Assembly: GCA_963816555.1 (NCBI GenBank)
Contig: CAWFLD010000010.1
Coordinates: forward strand, 1-64,000
Direction: 5' to 3'
Source of the DNA: Lutibaculum sp963816555
GTDB taxonomy: Bacteria > Pseudomonadota > Alphaproteobacteria > Rhizobiales > Tepidamorphaceae
DNA length: 64,000 bases
This document shows positions 46,412 to 56,814 of the stretch, piece by piece. The position numbers and the translations under genes were made by a program. Under the pieces are notes generated by a model. The model searched no databases, was not told where the DNA came from, and saw only the letters and a list, made by a program, of their open reading frames with translations. Position 1 is the first letter of the stretch, and every line of letters begins with the position of its first letter.

Positions 46412-49400
46412 ATGCTCAACAGGGAAGACGACCGCCGCAGCAACCTGATCGCGCTCACGCTCAAGGCGCTCGACGAGCGCGGGGCGGCGCAGGGCCTGCA
46501 GGAGTTCGCCCAGTGCCTGTTCGACCGCGCGACGGTCGAGGACCTCGCCGTCTACACGCCGGCCGAGCTCGCCGACCTCGCCGAGGGGGCGTGGCGCTTC
46601 GCGGAGACCCGGGACCGCGGCAGGGCGAAGGTGCGGGTCGTCAATCCCGAGGTCGAGGACGGCGCCCGATCGTCGCTGCTCGAGGCGGTGTCGATCATCG
46701 AGATCGTCAACGACAACATGGCCTTCCTCGTCGATTCCGCGATGGCGGAGCTGCAGGAGCGCGGCTACGAGGTGCGGCTCGTGCTGCATCCCATCGTCTA
46801 CGTCTCGCGCGACGGCAGCGGCACGCGCCGGGCGTTCCACGGCAGCGGCTGCCCCGAGGGCGGCGACGCGATCCGCGAGAGCCTGATCCACATCCATGTC
46901 GGGCGCATCGACAGCGACAGCGAGCGCCGCGACACGACGGCGGCGCTCGGGCGGATCTACGAGCGGGTGCGCGCCGTGGTCGAGGACTGGCGGCCGATGC
47001 GCGACCGGCTCGACGCCATCATCCAGGTCTTCGAGCACAGCCCGCCGCCGCTCGACCCCAAGGACATCGACGAGGCCATCGCCTTCCTGCGCTGGGTGGA
47101 GGGCAACAACTTCACCTTCGTCGGCATGCGCGAGTACGAGTTCGTCGGCGGCCACATGGACGGCCGGCTGGAGCGGGTCACCTCGGAAGGGCCGTCCGGC
47201 CTCGGCATGCTGCGCGACCCCGAGGTGATGGTGCTGCGCCGCGGCCGCGAGTTCGTCGCCTCGACGCCGGAGCTGCGCGAGTTCCTGCAGCAGCCCGTGC
47301 CGCTGATCGTCACCAAGGCCAACGTCAAGTCGGTGGTCCACCGGCGGGCGCATCTCGACTATATCGGCGTCAAGACGTTCGACGGGCAGGGGCGGCTGAC
47401 GGGCGAGCTGCGCATCGTCGGCCTGTTCACCTCGACCGCCTACAACAGCCCGGTCGCGGAGATCCCGTATCTCCGGCGCAAGGCCCAGTTCGTCGTGTCG
47501 CACGCGGGCTTCGACCCCGAGAGCCACAGCGGCAAGCGCCTGCAGAACGTCATCGAGACCTTCCCGCGCGACGAGCTGTTCCAGATCGACGAGGAGACGC
47601 TGCTCGACTGGGCGGTGACGATCCTGCAGCTCGGCGAGCGGCCGCGCATCCGGGTGCTCGCCCGCGCCGACAAGTTCGACCGCTTCGTCTCGGCGCTGGT
47701 CTTCCTGCCGCGCGACCGCTTCACGACCGACCTGCGCGTGCGCGTCGGCCAGCTCCTCGCCGACGCCTATGACGGGCGCGTGTCGGCCTACTACCCGTTC
47801 TTCCCGGAAGGGCCGCTCGTCCGCGTGCACTTCATCATCGGCCGCTACGAGGGGCCGACGCCGTCGCCGGACCTGCACGAGCTCGAGCGGGAGATCGGCG
47901 ATCTCGCGCGCAACTGGAACGACAATCTGCGCGAGGCGCTGATCCTGGCGCAGGGGCCGAGCGCCGGCGCGGAGACCTTCTTCCGCTTCCGCGGCGCCTT
48001 CGCCGGCGCCTACCGCGAGATCTACTCGGCGGAGACCGCGGTGCGCGACATCGCCACGATCGGCCGGCTCGGTCGCTCGCGGCCGCTGGCCATCGACTTC
48101 CTGCGGCCGCAGCCGGAGCGGCCCGACCGCATCGCGCTCAAGCTGTTCCGCGTCGAGGAGCCGGTGCCGCTGTCGGAGCGCGTGCCGATCCTCGAGAACA
48201 TGGGCTTCCGGGTGATCAACGAGCGCTCGTTCCGCGTCGACTGCCCCGGCGACGAGATGCTCGAGCACGTCTGGCTGCACGACATGGTCATCGAGAGGAT
48301 CGACGGTCAGGCCGTCGACCTCGAGGCGCTCGACACGCCGCTCGAGGAGGCCTTCATGGCGGTCGCCACCGGCGCGGCCGAGAGCGACGGCTACAACAGC
48401 CTCGTCGTCCTGGTCGGGCTCGAATGGCGCGAGGTCGCGGTCCTGCGCGCCCTCAGCCGCTACCTGCGGCAGGCGCGCATCCCCTACTCGCAGGACTACA
48501 TGTGGCGGACGCTGCAGCGGCACCCCGACGTGGCCCGGCTGCTGGTCGAGATCTTCCACACGCGCTTCCGCCCCGACGGGACGCCGCAGGAGGCGCGCGA
48601 CGCCCGCTCGCAGGAGATCCTCGACGAGATCGAGGCGAAGCTCGAGGACGTGTCGAGCCTCGACGAGGACAGGATCCTGCGCCGCTTCACCAACCTCGTC
48701 TCGTCGATCATCCGCACGAACTACTACCAGACCGACGTGCAGGACCGTCACAAGCCGGCGATCTCGTTCAAGCTCAGGAGCCGCGAGGTCGAGGGCCTGC
48801 CGGACCCCAAGCCCTTCGCCGAGATCTTCGTCTACAGCCCGCGCGTCGAGGGCGTGCACCTGCGCGGCGGCAAGATCGCCCGCGGCGGCCTGCGCTGGTC
48901 CGACCGGCCGCAGGACTTCCGCACCGAGGTGCTGGGCCTCGCCAAGGCGCAGAACGTCAAGAACGCGGTCATCGTGCCGGTCGGCGCCAAGGGCGGCTTC
49001 GTGCCGAAGCAGATGCCGGTCGGCGGCACGCGCGAGGAGATCCAGCAGGAGGGCATCGCCTGCTACAAGCTCTTCGTCTCGAGCCTGCTCGACGTCACCG
49101 ACAACATCCACGACGCCGACGTGCTGATCCCGCCGGCGGTGGTCCGGCGCGACGACGACGATCCCTATCTCGTCGTCGCCGCCGACAAGGGCACGGCGAG
49201 CTTCTCCGACATCGCCAACGAGATCTCCGTGTCGCGCGAGTTCTGGCTCGGCGACGCCTTCGCCTCGGGCGGCTCGGCCGGCTACGACCACAAGAAGATG
49301 GCCATCACGGCGCGCGGCGCCTGGGAGGCGGTCAAGCGGCACTTCCGCGAGATGGACGTCGACATCCAGACGACGCCCTTCACGGTGATCGGCTGCGGCG

Positions 49401-51265
49401 ACATGTCGGGAGACGTCTTCGGCAACGGCATGCTCCTGTCCGAGCACATCCTGCTGCGTGCGGCCTTCGACCATCGCGACATCTTCATCGATCCCGATCC
49501 CGACGCCGCCGCGAGCTTCGCGGAGCGCAAGCGCCTCTTCGAGAGGGAGCGCTCGAGCTGGCAGGACTACGACGCCTCGCTCATCTCGAGCGGCGGCGGC
49601 GTCTTCTCGCGCCAGGCGAAGTCCATCCCGCTGACGCCGGAGATGCAGGAGATGACCGGCATCTCCAGGTCCTCCGCGGCGCCGACGGAGGTCATCAACG
49701 CGCTCCTGAAGAGCGAGGCCGACCTCCTCTGGTTCGGCGGCATCGGCACCTATGTCCGCGCCTCCGGCGAGACCGACGACCAGGTCGGCGACCGCGCCAA
49801 CGACCCGCTGCGCGTCACCGCCGACGAGCTGCGGGTGAAGGTGGTCGGCGAGGGCGCCAATCTCGGCATGACGCAGCTCGCGCGCATCGAGTTCGCGCGC
49901 CGCGGCGGCCGCATCAACACCGACGCGATCGACAATTCGGGCGGCGTGAACTCGTCGGACCTCGAGGTCAACATCAAGATCGCGCTGCAGCCGCTCGTGC
50001 GCTCCGACGAGCTGCCGCTGCCGCAGCGCAACCGGCTGCTCGCCGAGATGACCGAGCAGGTCGGCGCCCTCGTGCTGCGCAACAACTACCTGCAGACGCT
50101 GGCGCTGTCGCTGGCCGAGCTGCGCGGCCTCGAGGAGATCGGCTTCGAGCAGCGCCTGATGCGCACGCTCGAGGAGAAGGGGCTGCTCGACCGGAAGGTG
50201 GAGCAGCTGCCGCCGGATTCCGAGATCGAGGCGCGCGAGGCGCAGGGGCAGCCGCTGAGCCGCCCCGAGCTCGCCGTGCTCCTCGCCTACGCCAAGATCG
50301 ACCTGTTCGACCAGCTGCTCGAAAGCGACGTGCCGGACGACCCCTACCTGTCGCGGGAGCTGATGCGCTACTTCCCCGCCAAGCTCCAGGAGCGCTACCC
50401 GCAGGCGATCGAGAACCACCGGCTGCGTCGCGAGATCATCTCGACCATGCTCGCGAACTCGATGATCAACCGCGGCGGCCCGACCATGGTCGTGCGCATC
50501 GCGGCCGAGACGGGCGCCGAGGTGCCGGAGATCTCCGCCGCCTACGCGGCCGGCCGCAACTCCTTCGGCCTGACGCAGCTCAACGAGGAGATCGACGCGC
50601 TCGACACGCGCATCTCGGGCCGGCTGCAGCTCGAGATCTACCGCGAGCTGCAGGACCTGCTGCTCGGCGCGACGGCGTGGTTCATCCGCAACGCCGACCT
50701 GTCGGGCGGCCTCGTCGACGTGATCGAGCACTACCGCTCCTGCGTCGACGAGCTTGCCGGCTCGCTCGAGGCCGCGGTGCCGGCGAGCCAGGTCGAGGAG
50801 ATGGCGGTCCGCCGCTCGCGCTTCGTCGAGGGCGGCGTGCCCGACGAGCTGGCGGCGCACCTGTCGCGCCTGCCGTGGCTGTCGCGGGCGCCCGACGTGA
50901 TCCTCGTCGCCGACCGCTCCGGCAAGCCGCTGTCGGACGTCGCCGAGACGTTCTTCGTGCTCGAGGCCCATTTCCACCTCGCGGAGATGATCATCGCCGC
51001 GCGCGAGCTTCGGGCCGTCGACTACTACGACGGGCTCGCGCTCAACCGCACGGTCGACCTGATCACCGACGCGCAGCGCCAGCTCACCGCCCGGCTCCTC
51101 GAGACGGGGCTGACGGGCGAGGCGGCGCTCGAGGCCTGGGCGGAGCGGGACAGGGGCGAGGTCGAGCGCGTGAAGCGCTCGCTCGGCGAGATCGCCCGCG
51201 GCACGATGAGCCTGTCGCGCCTGACCGTCGCGGCGAGCCACCTGCGCGACCTCATCGGTGGCTGA
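46412..51265 (+). CDS. gdhB: NAD-specific glutamate dehydrogenase, large (about 180 kDa) type
   Basis: Catabolic enzyme oxidising glutamate to 2-oxoglutarate and ammonia. The 1617-residue length is diagnostic of the large GDH class. ATG 46412 follows gagggaacgcc. The N-terminal half carries regulatory ACT-like regions (EIVNDNMAFLVDSAMAELQE). The catalytic core lies about 790-1200, with RGGLRWSDRPQDFRTEVLGL, the lysine-containing VPVGAKGGFVPKQMP, TVIGCGDMSGDVFGNGMLLS and KVVGEGANLGMTQLARIEFA. This 4.85-kb gene has no frame break. It overlaps the MFS gene by 8 bp. Confidence 0.96.
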   Translation: MLNREDDRRSNLIALTLKALDERGAAQGLQEFAQCLFDRATVEDLAVYTPAELADLAEGAWRFAETRDRGRAKVRVVNPEVEDGARSSLLEAVSIIEIVNDNMAFLVDSAMAELQERGYEVRLVLHPIVYVSRDGSGTRRAFHGSGCPEGGDAIRESLIHIHVGRIDSDSERRDTTAALGRIYERVRAVVEDWRPMRDRLDAIIQVFEHSPPPLDPKDIDEAIAFLRWVEGNNFTFVGMREYEFVGGHMDGRLERVTSEGPSGLGMLRDPEVMVLRRGREFVASTPELREFLQQPVPLIVTKANVKSVVHRRAHLDYIGVKTFDGQGRLTGELRIVGLFTSTAYNSPVAEIPYLRRKAQFVVSHAGFDPESHSGKRLQNVIETFPRDELFQIDEETLLDWAVTILQLGERPRIRVLARADKFDRFVSALVFLPRDRFTTDLRVRVGQLLADAYDGRVSAYYPFFPEGPLVRVHFIIGRYEGPTPSPDLHELEREIGDLARNWNDNLREALILAQGPSAGAETFFRFRGAFAGAYREIYSAETAVRDIATIGRLGRSRPLAIDFLRPQPERPDRIALKLFRVEEPVPLSERVPILENMGFRVINERSFRVDCPGDEMLEHVWLHDMVIERIDGQAVDLEALDTPLEEAFMAVATGAAESDGYNSLVVLVGLEWREVAVLRALSRYLRQARIPYSQDYMWRTLQRHPDVARLLVEIFHTRFRPDGTPQEARDARSQEILDEIEAKLEDVSSLDEDRILRRFTNLVSSIIRTNYYQTDVQDRHKPAISFKLRSREVEGLPDPKPFAEIFVYSPRVEGVHLRGGKIARGGLRWSDRPQDFRTEVLGLAKAQNVKNAVIVPVGAKGGFVPKQMPVGGTREEIQQEGIACYKLFVSSLLDVTDNIHDADVLIPPAVVRRDDDDPYLVVAADKGTASFSDIANEISVSREFWLGDAFASGGSAGYDHKKMAITARGAWEAVKRHFREMDVDIQTTPFTVIGCGDMSGDVFGNGMLLSEHILLRAAFDHRDIFIDPDPDAAASFAERKRLFERERSSWQDYDASLISSGGGVFSRQAKSIPLTPEMQEMTGISRSSAAPTEVINALLKSEADLLWFGGIGTYVRASGETDDQVGDRANDPLRVTADELRVKVVGEGANLGMTQLARIEFARRGGRINTDAIDNSGGVNSSDLEVNIKIALQPLVRSDELPLPQRNRLLAEMTEQVGALVLRNNYLQTLALSLAELRGLEEIGFEQRLMRTLEEKGLLDRKVEQLPPDSEIEAREAQGQPLSRPELAVLLAYAKIDLFDQLLESDVPDDPYLSRELMRYFPAKLQERYPQAIENHRLRREIISTMLANSMINRGGPTMVVRIAAETGAEVPEISAAYAAGRNSFGLTQLNEEIDALDTRISGRLQLEIYRELQDLLLGATAWFIRNADLSGGLVDVIEHYRSCVDELAGSLEAAVPASQVEEMAVRRSRFVEGGVPDELAAHLSRLPWLSRAPDVILVADRSGKPLSDVAETFFVLEAHFHLAEMIIAARELRAVDYYDGLALNRTVDLITDAQRQLTARLLETGLTGEAALEAWAERDRGEVERVKRSLGEIARGTMSLSRLTVAASHLRDLIGG

Positions 51266-52622
51266 GGCGGCCGTCGGCGGCCACGGGACGGGCCGCGCCG
51301 CGCGCGTCTCGTGGATGTTCTTCGACTGGGCGGGCCAGCCCTTCTACACGGTCGTCACGACCTTCGTCTTCGCGCCGTATTTCGCGGCGCAGGTCGCCCC
51401 CGATCCCGCGACGGGGCAGAGCCTGTGGGGCTTCGCCTCCGCGGCGGCGGGCGTGGTCATCGCCGTGTCGAGCCCGGTGCTCGGGGCGATCGCCGACGAG
51501 ACCGGCGGCCGCAAGGCCTGGCTCGCGGCGTTCTCGCTCCTCTTCGCGCTCGGCGCGTGCGGCCTCTGGCTGGCGGCGCCCGGCGGGGCCGCGCTCTTCC
51601 TCGTGCTCCTCTCCTACGTGATCGCCACGATCGGCATGGAGTTCGCCACCGTCTTCAACAACGCCATGCTGCCCGACATCGCGCCGCGCCACCTGATCGG
51701 CCGCGTCTCCGGCGCCGCCTGGGGGCTCGGATATGCGGGGGGGCTTGTCGCATTGGTCCTCGTGCTCGGCCTTCTCACCACGATGCCCGGCAGCGAGCGG
51801 ACGCTGCTCGGCCTGCCGCCGCTCGGCGCCGGGCTCGGCGCGGCCGCCGGCGAGCGGCTGACCGGGCCGCTCTCGGCGCTCTGGTACGTCGTCTTCGTCG
51901 CGCCGCTCTTCCTCTTCTGCCCCGACGTGCCGCGCCGGCAGGCGCTGGCCCCGGCCGCCCGCGCGGGCATCGCCGTGCTCGGCGGGACGCTGAAACGGCT
52001 GCCGGCGCACGGCCAGGTGCTGCGCTTCCTGCTCTCCCGCATGCTCTACCAGGACGGCCTCAACGCGCTCCTCCTGTTCGGCGGCATCTACGCGGCGGGC
52101 ACGTTCGGCTGGGCGCCGACGGAGGTCGGGCTCTTCGGCATCCTGCTGGCCGCCACCGGCGCCGTGGGCGCCTGGCTCGGCGGCCGCGCCGACGACCGGT
52201 TCGGCCCGAAGACGGTGGTCGTGACCTCCGTCGCCGCGCTCGCCGTTCTGTCGGTGGGGCTCCTGTCGGTCGACGCCGGCACGATCTTCTTCGTGGTCCC
52301 CGCGGCTCCCGGCACCGGCGGCCTGTTCGCCTCGGCGCCGGAGAAGGCCTATCTCGCGATGGGCGCCCTCGTCGGCGTCTTCTTCGGGCCGGCCCAGGCG
52401 GCGAGCCGCACCATTCTCGTGAGGCTCGCGCCGCCGGAGAACATGACCGAGTTCTTCGGCCTCTACGCGTTGACGGGCAAGCTCACGGCCTTCCTCGCGC
52501 CGCTCGCGGTGGGAGCGCTGACGGCGATCTCAGGCAGCCAGCGCGTCGGGATCTCGGCCATCGTCGCCTTCCTCGTCGGCGGGCTGGCGCTGCTCCAGAC
52601 GGTGCGGGTGCCGGCCCGCTAG
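51258..52622 (+). CDS. MFS transporter, UMF1 (Atg22-like) family
   Basis: Inner-membrane transporter of 454 residues with about 11-12 hydrophobic segments. The GTG at 51258 overlaps the gdhB stop, implying cotranscription. The UMF1-type start VSWMFFDWAGQPFYTVVTTF is characteristic, with GAIADETGGRKAW as the first cytoplasmic loop and GRADDRFGPKTVVV as the central one. Atg22 relatives export amino acids from vacuoles; with glutamate dehydrogenase next door, an amino-acid role is a reasonable but untested guess. Confidence 0.87.
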   Translation: MAEAAVGGHGTGRAARVSWMFFDWAGQPFYTVVTTFVFAPYFAAQVAPDPATGQSLWGFASAAAGVVIAVSSPVLGAIADETGGRKAWLAAFSLLFALGACGLWLAAPGGAALFLVLLSYVIATIGMEFATVFNNAMLPDIAPRHLIGRVSGAAWGLGYAGGLVALVLVLGLLTTMPGSERTLLGLPPLGAGLGAAAGERLTGPLSALWYVVFVAPLFLFCPDVPRRQALAPAARAGIAVLGGTLKRLPAHGQVLRFLLSRMLYQDGLNALLLFGGIYAAGTFGWAPTEVGLFGILLAATGAVGAWLGGRADDRFGPKTVVVTSVAALAVLSVGLLSVDAGTIFFVVPAAPGTGGLFASAPEKAYLAMGALVGVFFGPAQAASRTILVRLAPPENMTEFFGLYALTGKLTAFLAPLAVGALTAISGSQRVGISAIVAFLVGGLALLQTVRVPAR

Positions 52623-52726
52623 AGCATGATCCCGAAAGGCTGCTGACTTTTCGGACAAGATCATGCGGCCAAGAGGTGGACTGGAGCGCGCCCGGCCCGA
52701 TGCAGTCGGGCCGGATCGCGCTCCAG
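52622..52726. repeat. Two adjacent palindromic elements, one of rhizobial type
   Basis: Element 1 (52624-52666): GCATGATCcCGAAA ... TTTTCGGacaaGATCATGC, a close match to a palindrome I know from many rhizobial intergenic regions. Element 2 (52681-52726): CTGGAGCGCG ... CGCGCTCCAG enclosing GGCCCGA/TCGGGCC, a long two-part hairpin. They lie 15 bp apart, right after the MFS gene, and may also end or protect its transcript. Confidence 0.7.
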
Positions 52727-52813
52727 GCGCCGCCACCGTACGGAGCGGGAACGGAAGGGGGGAAGCGCGCTTCCTGCGCACGACCCTCGCAAACCAGCTC
52801 CGGGAAAACAGCC

Positions 52814-53800
52814 ATGAACCCCAGCCAGTCCCGCGCCGGCCTGACCCGCCGCGCCGCGCTCGCCATCGGCGGAGGCCTCGTCGCCGCCGGCACCACCCGC
52901 CGCGCCTTCGCCGACAGCGGCTCCGGATCGACCGCAGGCGGCCAGCCGCAGCCGGGCAAGCTGCCGACCGACGAGATCGAGAAGATCCTGCAGGCCAGCG
53001 GCGAGACGTCGAACGGCGTCTTCGCCGTCGAGATCGGCCGCAAGGACCTCACCGTGAAGGGCCCGCACGGCATCACCTTCAAGCCGTCGTGGCAGATCCT
53101 GCACGAGTTCTACTTCCAGTCGCTCGGCGACGGGAAGGCGATCGTCAACGGCGACATGGCGATGGTCGCCGACGAGCTCAATCCGGTGATCGACGCGCTG
53201 ATCGCGCACGGCATCGTCCTGCAGTCCGAGCACCAGCACTTCTACGGCCTCGACCCGCAGGTCTTCCACATCCACATGCGCGGCCAGGGCGACCCGGTCG
53301 AGCTCGCCCGGGGGCTCGCCGCGGCCGTGAAGGCGACCGGCGCGCCGCTGCCGCAGAAGAAGGAGAAGGACCCCACCACGCCGCTCGACCACGACCGGCT
53401 GGCGGAGATCCTCGGCGGCGACGCCAAGGTCAAGGAGGGCGGCGTCGTCAGCGTCGCCGTGCCGCGCAAGGAGCAGATCACGCTCGGCGGCCAGCCCGTC
53501 AACGGCCAGCTCAACGTCATGTCGCACATCGACTTCCAGCCGCTCGGCGAGGGCGACGACGGCAAGCCGCGCACGGCCGTGGCCCCCGACTTCGCCATGC
53601 TCGCCTCCGAGGTCAACGACCTCGTGAAGGTGGCGCGGGACGGCGGCTTCGAGGTCCACTGCCTGTACAACCAGGAGACGGACGAGAAGCCGCAGCTCTT
53701 CTTCTCCCACCAGCTCGCGGTGGGCGACGCGGAGGAGCTCGCCAGGGTCGCCCGCAAGGCCCTCGAGCAGACGAACTCGAAGTTCAAGGACAAGGGCTAG
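52814..53800 (+). CDS. DUF1259 (LppY/LpqO-like) protein, probably Tat-exported
   Basis: A 328-residue protein of unknown function with two copies of the DUF1259 unit. Copy 1 (about 55-175) is EIEKILQASGETSNGVFAVE ... HEFYFQSLGDGKAIVNGDMA ... ALIAHGIVLQSEHQHFY. Copy 2 (about 195-320) is RLAEILGGDAKVKEGGVVSV ... MSHIDFQPLGEGDDG ... ARDGGFEVHCLYNQ. The N-terminus has SRAGLTRRAALAIGGGLVAA, a twin-arginine-like signal, so the protein is probably periplasmic. A strong terminator follows. Confidence 0.87.
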   Translation: MNPSQSRAGLTRRAALAIGGGLVAAGTTRRAFADSGSGSTAGGQPQPGKLPTDEIEKILQASGETSNGVFAVEIGRKDLTVKGPHGITFKPSWQILHEFYFQSLGDGKAIVNGDMAMVADELNPVIDALIAHGIVLQSEHQHFYGLDPQVFHIHMRGQGDPVELARGLAAAVKATGAPLPQKKEKDPTTPLDHDRLAEILGGDAKVKEGGVVSVAVPRKEQITLGGQPVNGQLNVMSHIDFQPLGEGDDGKPRTAVAPDFAMLASEVNDLVKVARDGGFEVHCLYNQETDEKPQLFFSHQLAVGDAEELARVARKALEQTNSKFKDKG

Positions 53801-53918
53801 GCGAGGCTGCCGCGGCGCGCCTCTCGCAAGAGCCCCGCAAGAGCCCGGCATCACATCGCGGTCCACCGGCAAGGCCGACGGCCCTTTGCCGGCGGCCCGC
53901 GATCGGCTATAGACCTGT

Positions 53919-53951
53919 GGCGACGGCGGCAGACGCCGTCGCCATTTTTTT
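53919..53951 (+). terminator. Strong rho-independent terminator
   Basis: GGCGACGGCG, loop GCAGA, CGCCGTCGCC, then A and seven Ts: a perfect 10-bp stem with U-run, 118 bp after the DUF1259 gene. The ribosome site of the 9-residue leader ORF begins at once after the T-run, so the element could also act as an attenuator for the exporter downstream. Confidence 0.88.
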
Positions 53952-53963
53952 CCGGAGGTGCTC

Positions 53964-53993
53964 ATGACACGGGATCCCGTCCCCACGCACTGA
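53964..53993 (+). CDS. Candidate leader peptide, 9 residues
   Basis: ATG 53964 lies 6 bp after a near-perfect ribosome site (ccggagg) and opens the ORF MTRDPVPTH, ending TGA at 53991. It sits 72 bp before the ABC exporter ATG, just after the terminator. The strong ribosome site on such a short ORF is the only evidence; no run of a regulatory amino acid is seen, though two of nine residues are proline. It may be a translated leader controlling the exporter or a chance ORF. Confidence 0.35.
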   Translation: MTRDPVPTH

Positions 53994-54065
53994 CCCGGCC
54001 GACCCGGCGCGATGCGCGCCCCGTGGAGCGGCCGTGTTTCCCTTCGAAACAATGGGCCGCCCGCC

Positions 54066-55919
<1,854 letters not shown>

Positions 55920-56085
55920 GGGGGCGCTCCCACCTCCCTCTCGATGGGGGAGGTCGCGCCGAAGGCGCGGGTGGGGGTGGAGCCGCTTGCGCCATGCCTG
56001 CCGCCCCACCCCTCCCCGGAGCTTCGCTCCGACCCTCCCCATCAAGGGGAGGGTGGGCGCCCGGCGCGGCTGGGCAGCGCAAGGC
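55920..56085. repeat. Paired GC-rich palindromic repeats (BIME-like)
   Basis: Two head-to-head copies of a CACCTCCC/GGGTGGGG-type element. Copy 1 has CCTCCC ... GGGGGAGG and GCGCC-GAA-GGCGC. Copy 2 has CGGAGC-TTC-GCTCCG and CCCTCCCC-ATCAA-GGGGAGGG followed by TGGG. Such mosaic repeats are frequent between genes in Hyphomicrobiales. No gene is supported in 55920-56163. Confidence 0.75.
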
Positions 56086-56163
56086 GGGGTCGCTGCCGGG
56101 CGATTCTTGCTCTCTCGGGGATGAGCGGAGGTGAAGGACGTACCGCCCGCCTCCGCGGCGCGT

Positions 56164-56438
56164 TCACGGCCAGTGCCGGGCGGCGTGGAGAACGCGCAGG
56201 ACGGTGACCACTTCCGGCGTCTCCACGTACACCACGATGTAGTTCGGCCGCACGACGAGCTCCCGCGTCCCCGTCACGCGTCCGGGTCGACCGCGCTTCG
56301 GGGGGCCGTCAGAAGACCGACCTTGGTACGGATCTCGGCCAACAGCGCCTGTGCCGCAGCCGGATTGTCGTCCGAGATGTGGCCGATGATCGACAGCAGA
56401 TCGGCGGCCGCCGTCGGCTTCCATTCAAGAGCGGGCAC
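56164..56438 (-). CDS. ParE/RelE-superfamily toxin (frameshifted)
   Basis: Small basic protein, about 91 residues, of the ParE/RelE toxin fold. GTG 56436-56438 starts MPALEWKPTAAADLLSIIGH, typical of ParE; after the C-run near 56297, where two surplus bases would explain the shift, the second frame gives RVTGTRELVVRPNYIVVYVE and VLRVLHAARHWP. Its start overlaps the antitoxin stop, as in most such operons. The run of six Cs is a plausible error site, but true inactivation of the toxin cannot be excluded. Confidence 0.75.
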
Positions 56439-56725
56439 GCCGCTTGCCGTCGATCAGACGCATGCGCATCGCGCATGACCTCGTCATGCGAGACTGCAGC
56501 CTGTGGATCGTTCAGTGCCTCGTGCACCTTCGCGCGGAACCATGCGTCGTAGGCGTCCGGATCGGCCGTGAGGCCCGCCGGCAGGCCGCCCTCCGCTGCG
56601 ATGCGGGTCAGGAGGATGCGCACCGCATCGGAGAGGGTCAGGCCGACCCCCGCGAGGGCCTCGGCGGCCTCGTTCTTCAGGCGATCGTCCACGCGGACAT
56701 GGAGCATCGTGCTTTGCGAAGCCAT
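56425..56725 (-). CDS. RelB/DinJ-family antitoxin (frameshift near the C-terminus)
   Basis: Ribbon-helix-helix antitoxin and probable autorepressor, about 99 residues. It starts at 56725 with STMLHVRVDDRLKNEAAEAL and VGLTLSDAVRILLTRIAAEG, the RelB/DinJ DNA-binding and linker pattern. The frame shifts near 56465; the adjacent frame then gives MRLIDGKRRARS and a stop at 56425 that overlaps the toxin start. An 18-bp palindrome lies 30 bp upstream. Confidence 0.8.
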
Positions 56726-56755
56726 GGCGGCCCTCCGGTCTGGGTGCCGAAGTAT

Positions 56756-56773
56756 GTATCTCAAATGAGATAC
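56756..56773 (-). promoter_or_regulatory. Palindromic operator of the toxin-antitoxin operon
   Basis: GTATCTC-aaat-GAGATAC, a perfect 7-bp inverted repeat, AT-rich against a GC-rich background, 30 bp before the antitoxin start. It is the expected binding site for a RelB-type dimer, giving autorepression; the binding itself is inferred. Confidence 0.65.
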
Positions 56774-56814
56774 GAAACAAGGCGCGTGTCCGGGGAGGGC
56801 ACAGAGGTCTTCCC

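Noticed and set aside
45647..51241. An 1864-residue open frame on the minus strand opposite glutamate dehydrogenase.
   Set aside because: Low-complexity Arg/Ala/Asp-rich translation typical of an antisense shadow in GC-rich DNA; only the AhpD-like end at 45.7-46.3 kb is real.
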